From Tanticharoenia sakaeratensis NBRC 103193 (lineage in GTDB: Bacteria; Pseudomonadota; Alphaproteobacteria; Acetobacterales; Acetobacteraceae): a stretch of 41,347 nucleotides of DNA. Location: positions 1 through 41,347 of the forward strand of contig NZ_BALE01000024.1 of assembly GCF_000963885.1 (NCBI RefSeq), read 5' to 3'. The notes under the pieces are model-generated. The model made no database searches. It saw nothing but the letters and a program-made list of their open reading frames with translations, and was not told the DNA's origin. Both the position numbers and the translations under genes were made by a program. Positions within the stretch are counted from its first letter, which is position 1. Each line of letters begins with the position of its first letter. This document shows positions 40,564 to 41,347 of the stretch, one piece after another.

Positions 40564-41307
40564 ATGGTCCGGTGTCGTCATTTGCGCGGCTGGGTGTCGG
40601 TCATCGTCCTGCCGGTCGGGCTCGGGGCCTGTGGAACGCTTGCCGGATTGTCGGAAGTCGGGCGTCCACCGCGCATGACCCAGATTTCGGATCCGACACT
40701 GGCCACGAACTACCGTCCGGTCACGATGCCGATGCCGCCGCTTCAGGCTCCGCCACAGGAGGCGGCCAGCCTGTGGCGCCCCGGAAGCCGCGCCTTCTTC
40801 AAGGACCAGCGCGCCGCCCAGGTTGGGGACCTCGTGACCGTCATCGTCGACATCACCGACAATGCCAGTCTGAACAACGATACGACAGCATCGCGAACGT
40901 CGTCCGAGGACATCGGAATTCCGAACCTTTTCGGGATCAAGCAGAAATTCGTGCAGCACCTGATCGGCGCGGATACGCTGTCCACGTCCAGCGACAACAG
41001 CAATGTTGCGACCGGCAAGATCAACCGCAACGAGACCGTGACCCTGCGTCTGGCCGGGACGATCACGCAGGTCCTGCCGAACGGCAACTTCGTCGTCATG
41101 GCCCGGCAGGAAGTCCGCGTGAACAGCGAACTGCGGGAACTCAACGTCAGCGGCATCGTCCGCCCGCAGGATATCACCGCGGACAACACCGTCACCCATG
41201 ACCGCATGGCCGAAGCCCGCATCTCATACGGCGGTCGCGGGACGCTGACGCAGCTTCAGCAGCCCCGCTACGGACAGCAGGTCATGGACGCGATCCTGCC
41301 GTTCTAG
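40564..41307 (+). CDS. flgH: Flagellar L-ring protein FlgH
   Basis: Outer-membrane lipoprotein of 247 residues that forms the L-ring bushing around the rod. The lipobox is VGLGAC with Cys23. Conserved FlgH regions include SLWRPGSRAFFKDQRAAQVGDLVTVIVDITDNASLNNDT, the segment NRNETVTLRLAGTITQVLPNGNFVV, and RQEVRVNSELRELNVSGIVRPQDITADNTV with RISYGGRG near the end. GGGAGGG ahead of the ATG is a strong RBS. An 88-bp gap to flgA contains a possible CtrA site. Confidence 0.96.
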   Translation: MVRCRHLRGWVSVIVLPVGLGACGTLAGLSEVGRPPRMTQISDPTLATNYRPVTMPMPPLQAPPQEAASLWRPGSRAFFKDQRAAQVGDLVTVIVDITDNASLNNDTTASRTSSEDIGIPNLFGIKQKFVQHLIGADTLSTSSDNSNVATGKINRNETVTLRLAGTITQVLPNGNFVVMARQEVRVNSELRELNVSGIVRPQDITADNTVTHDRMAEARISYGGRGTLTQLQQPRYGQQVMDAILPF

Positions 41308-41316
41308 GGCCCGGAC

Positions 41317-41347
41317 TCATAACCAGTAGCTGACGGCCGCGACGAGG
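41317..41347 (-). CDS. Possible 3-prime end of a convergent gene cut by the window edge
   Basis: On the minus strand one frame runs in from the right edge and ends LVAAVSYWL-stop (TGA at 41319-41317), 9 bases after the flgH stop. The hydrophobic, aromatic end would suit a membrane protein. Only nine codons are visible, so this is a weak call. Confidence 0.25.
   Translation of the reverse strand, partial: LVAAVSYWL

Noticed and set aside
1-41347. tRNA, rRNA, CRISPR array, riboswitch or complete insertion sequence
   Set aside because: None was seen when scanning both strands; no clusters of spaced repeats, tRNA-like cloverleaf ends or transposase motifs were recognised.

Overview
The window looks like chromosomal DNA of a motile, hopanoid-making acetic acid bacterium (Acetobacteraceae, Alphaproteobacteria), judged from gene content and codon use only. 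Almost all of it is GC-rich (about 65%) and densely coded. Supporting traits are an HpnN-type hopanoid exporter, an OprB sugar porin, DUF3297 and DUF2155 proteins, an entericidin-like lipoprotein and a flagellar flgF-flgG-flgA-flgH run. No genus is claimed.

Bases 1 to about 1560 differ: GC falls to roughly 40-45% and codon use changes. This stretch encodes, on the minus strand, a reverse transcriptase resembling the Drt3a subunit of type 3 defence-associated RT systems. Its reading frame is broken exactly at a GGA-AAA-AAG run. That run is a correctly phased A-AAA-AAG slippery heptamer like the one in dnaX, so programmed -1 frameshifting, a fresh one-base deletion and a sequencing error all remain possible. 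The system continues off the left edge.

1.8-15.9 kb: DUF885 metallopeptidase-like protein (-), exported GH13 alpha-glucosidase (+), MFS transporter (-), lipase-like alpha/beta-hydrolase lipoprotein (-), DUF1543 protein (+), a decayed internal fragment of rpoB (+), an SGNH hydrolase coupled to a large Tricorn-type S41 protease (-), DUF3297 protein (+) and a sulfide:quinone oxidoreductase (+). 16-22.2 kb: OprB porin (-), HpnN (-), entericidin-like lipoprotein (-), DNA photolyase (+).

22.2-31.3 kb: a 203-residue unknown protein coupled to mutY (-), a DciA-like DUF721 gene (+), nadE (-), a DUF1328 membrane peptide (+), the otsB-otsA-dsbB operon (-) for trehalose synthesis plus disulfide-bond formation, and mlaD with a 70-aa protein and a DUF2155 protein (-). 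31.5-37.6 kb: a protein carrying only the C-terminal domain of a class II ribonucleotide reductase, a RidA-family protein, a palindrome-rich intergenic element, an Lrp/AsnC regulator divergent from an ornithine cyclodeaminase-ctlX operon (arginine/citrulline to ornithine to proline), and a FemAB/GNAT-like protein. 37.6-41.3 kb: a gap holding an orphan Fur-box-like site, then flagellar rod and ring genes flgF, flgG, flgA and flgH. No tRNA, rRNA, CRISPR array or intact insertion sequence was seen.
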